Positions 32,099-33,058 of a stretch of 33,058 nucleotides of DNA are shown here, piece after piece. The notes beneath the pieces were generated by a model, which did no database searches, was not told the DNA's origin, and saw only the letters and a program-made list of their open reading frames with translations. Numbering within the stretch: position 1 is the stretch's first letter; each line of letters opens with the position of its first letter. The translations under genes were made by a program, and so were the position numbers. Source of the stretch: Intoshia linei (lineage: Eukaryota > Orthonectida > Rhopaluridae); assembly GCA_001642005.1 (NCBI GenBank), contig LWCA01000299.1:1-33058 (forward strand), in the 5' to 3' direction.

Positions 32099-33058
32099 CA
32101 GTCCCCGACAAAACGTTAGAGCACCCTATAAAAATGCTATCAAAACCATTTTCTGGATAAAAATTAAAATAAAATTTAATAAAAATAGAAAATTTCACTT
32201 ATCTATGACATGTCAAAGTGTATAAATATAATTTATTGCAATTATTCATCGCTAATTACCCCAAAATATTTATTTTCATTATCGATCACGCGACAAAAGT
32301 GCTCTAAGAGATTATATTTTAGGTATTAATTAGCACTAAAGCTAAATTTTTTAATTTCAAAATATACTTAATTAATAAATACATATATAATACACAATTT
32401 TTGATAAAGATGTCTAAAGGAAAATATTTAAATGAGCGGGCAAAGGGAATTATTGATTATATGATAAAGGAAGGGCATAGTCAGTCGAAAATTGCAATAA
32501 TATTAGCAATAAGTAAAAAGTGCATACAAACGTATCTCAATAATCGTTCGTCAAAATAATTAAATAATAAAATTGGATGCCCAAAAACATGAAGTCCATC
32601 TGATAGATACGACTTTTATTGCGAGAAGCGTCTAATTTTTGTCTTAGTCGTAGTTCAATAAAATCAAATTGTTCTTTTAATGACGTTTCCACTCAGACGA
32701 TACAATGGGAATTATGTTCCTCACCGAACATTCAACGAAGAGTCATGATAAAATGACCAAACCTTACAAAACTCCACATAGAGAAAAAATACATTGCTCG
32801 TACCAATATGTCCATTAATTGGAATCATATATGTTTTTCCGATAAAAACGTTTTAACCCGGACGGACCAGATAGTTATTCCTACTATTTCCACGATATTG
32901 GGAAAGAGCAATTATCCAAATTAAAACGATAATGTGGAGGAAGCAGTGTAATGGTTTGGGGAAGATTTGGAAAAAAATTTAAAACTAAATTATGTTTTAC
33001 AAAGGTAAAATTAAACTCTGAAAAATATATAACAATACTAAATGAATTCTTACTTCCT
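32099..33058 (+). mobile_element. Tc1/mariner-type element, left part, running off the window
   Basis: Begins CAGTCCCCGACAAAACGTTA right after a TA dinucleotide (32097-32098), as in Tc1-like insertions. The outer motif CGACAAAACGTTAGAGCACC (32106) recurs in changed form, CGACAAAAGTGCTCTAAGAG (32291), 185 bp inward, suggesting the paired direct-repeat terminus (IR/DR) found in some Tc1 transposons. The decayed transposase follows. The right end lies outside the window. Confidence 0.7.
32410..33058 (+). pseudogene. Decayed Tc1-like transposase
   Basis: The first frame (32410-32559, 49 residues) is a helix-turn-helix DNA-binding start: KYLNERAKGIIDYMIKEGHS then QSKIAIILAISKKCIQTYL. After a stop and several frame changes, family landmarks reappear: GCPKT, WNHICFSDKN (the S-D-E region of the catalytic core), NPDGPDSY, CGGSSVMVWGRFG, and SEKYITILNEFLLP at the window end. 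At least three frameshifts or stops disable it. Confidence 0.75.

Noticed and set aside
1-33058. CRISPR arrays, tRNA or rRNA genes, viral or toxin genes
   Set aside because: None seen. The regular spacing at 27535-27743 is a coding repeat, not a CRISPR, and I found no tRNA-like cloverleaf by eye, though a covariance-model scan would be needed to exclude one.

Overview
This window is nuclear DNA from a eukaryote, almost certainly a small-genome invertebrate animal. It is very AT-rich. Its genes are cut by many GT..AG introns, mostly 33-50 bp long, and the larger introns and gene gaps are filled with short inverted-repeat transposons. I cannot name the species. The set of an animal-type TTF2/lodestar helicase, a class I myosin with TH1 tail, a secreted MAM-domain protein and hAT/Tc1 transposons points to Metazoa, and the relics inside the transposons are of kinds I recall from arthropod and other invertebrate genomes.

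Layout, left to right. Position 387-8011 (+) holds a lodestar/TTF2 SWI2/SNF2 ATPase in about 19 exons. Position 8226-16821 (+) holds a class I myosin whose 23 exons can be joined in frame to 984 residues. Position 16909-18823 is a composite hAT-like element carrying a broken minus-strand passenger gene. After a transposon-rich gap come a small ORF (20159-20416) and PCNA (20432-21482, +, 6 exons, 260 residues). Tail-to-tail with PCNA, only 55 bp between stop codons, lies CDP-diacylglycerol synthase (24882-21538, minus, 12 exons, 417 residues). Then, both on the minus strand, come an extremely His/Asn/Tyr/Asp-rich protein (28386-26641) and a small secreted MAM-domain protein (31329-30448, 5 exons). 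The window ends inside a decayed Tc1/mariner element that starts at 32099.

The genes do not form a pathway. They are housekeeping genes (transcription termination, actin motor, replication clamp, phospholipid synthesis) next to two lineage-specific genes that are probably secreted or low-complexity. All exon models were built by hand from splice signals, phase agreement and family motifs. For myosin, PCNA and CDP-DAG synthase every exon phase adds up to a complete frame.

Mobile DNA. At least four short non-autonomous families are present. Several copies have exact or near-exact 8-bp target duplications and CAG..CTG-type termini, as expected for hAT elements. There are also two relics of transposon-associated proteins, a Buster-like hAT transposase fragment, and the Tc1 element. 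I found no CRISPR, operon-like, viral or clearly novel multi-gene system. The most unusual signals are an inverted-repeat pair flanking one TTF2 exon, a 15-nt microexon inside the myosin P-loop, extremely short introns, the transposon passenger gene, and the histidine-rich repeat protein.
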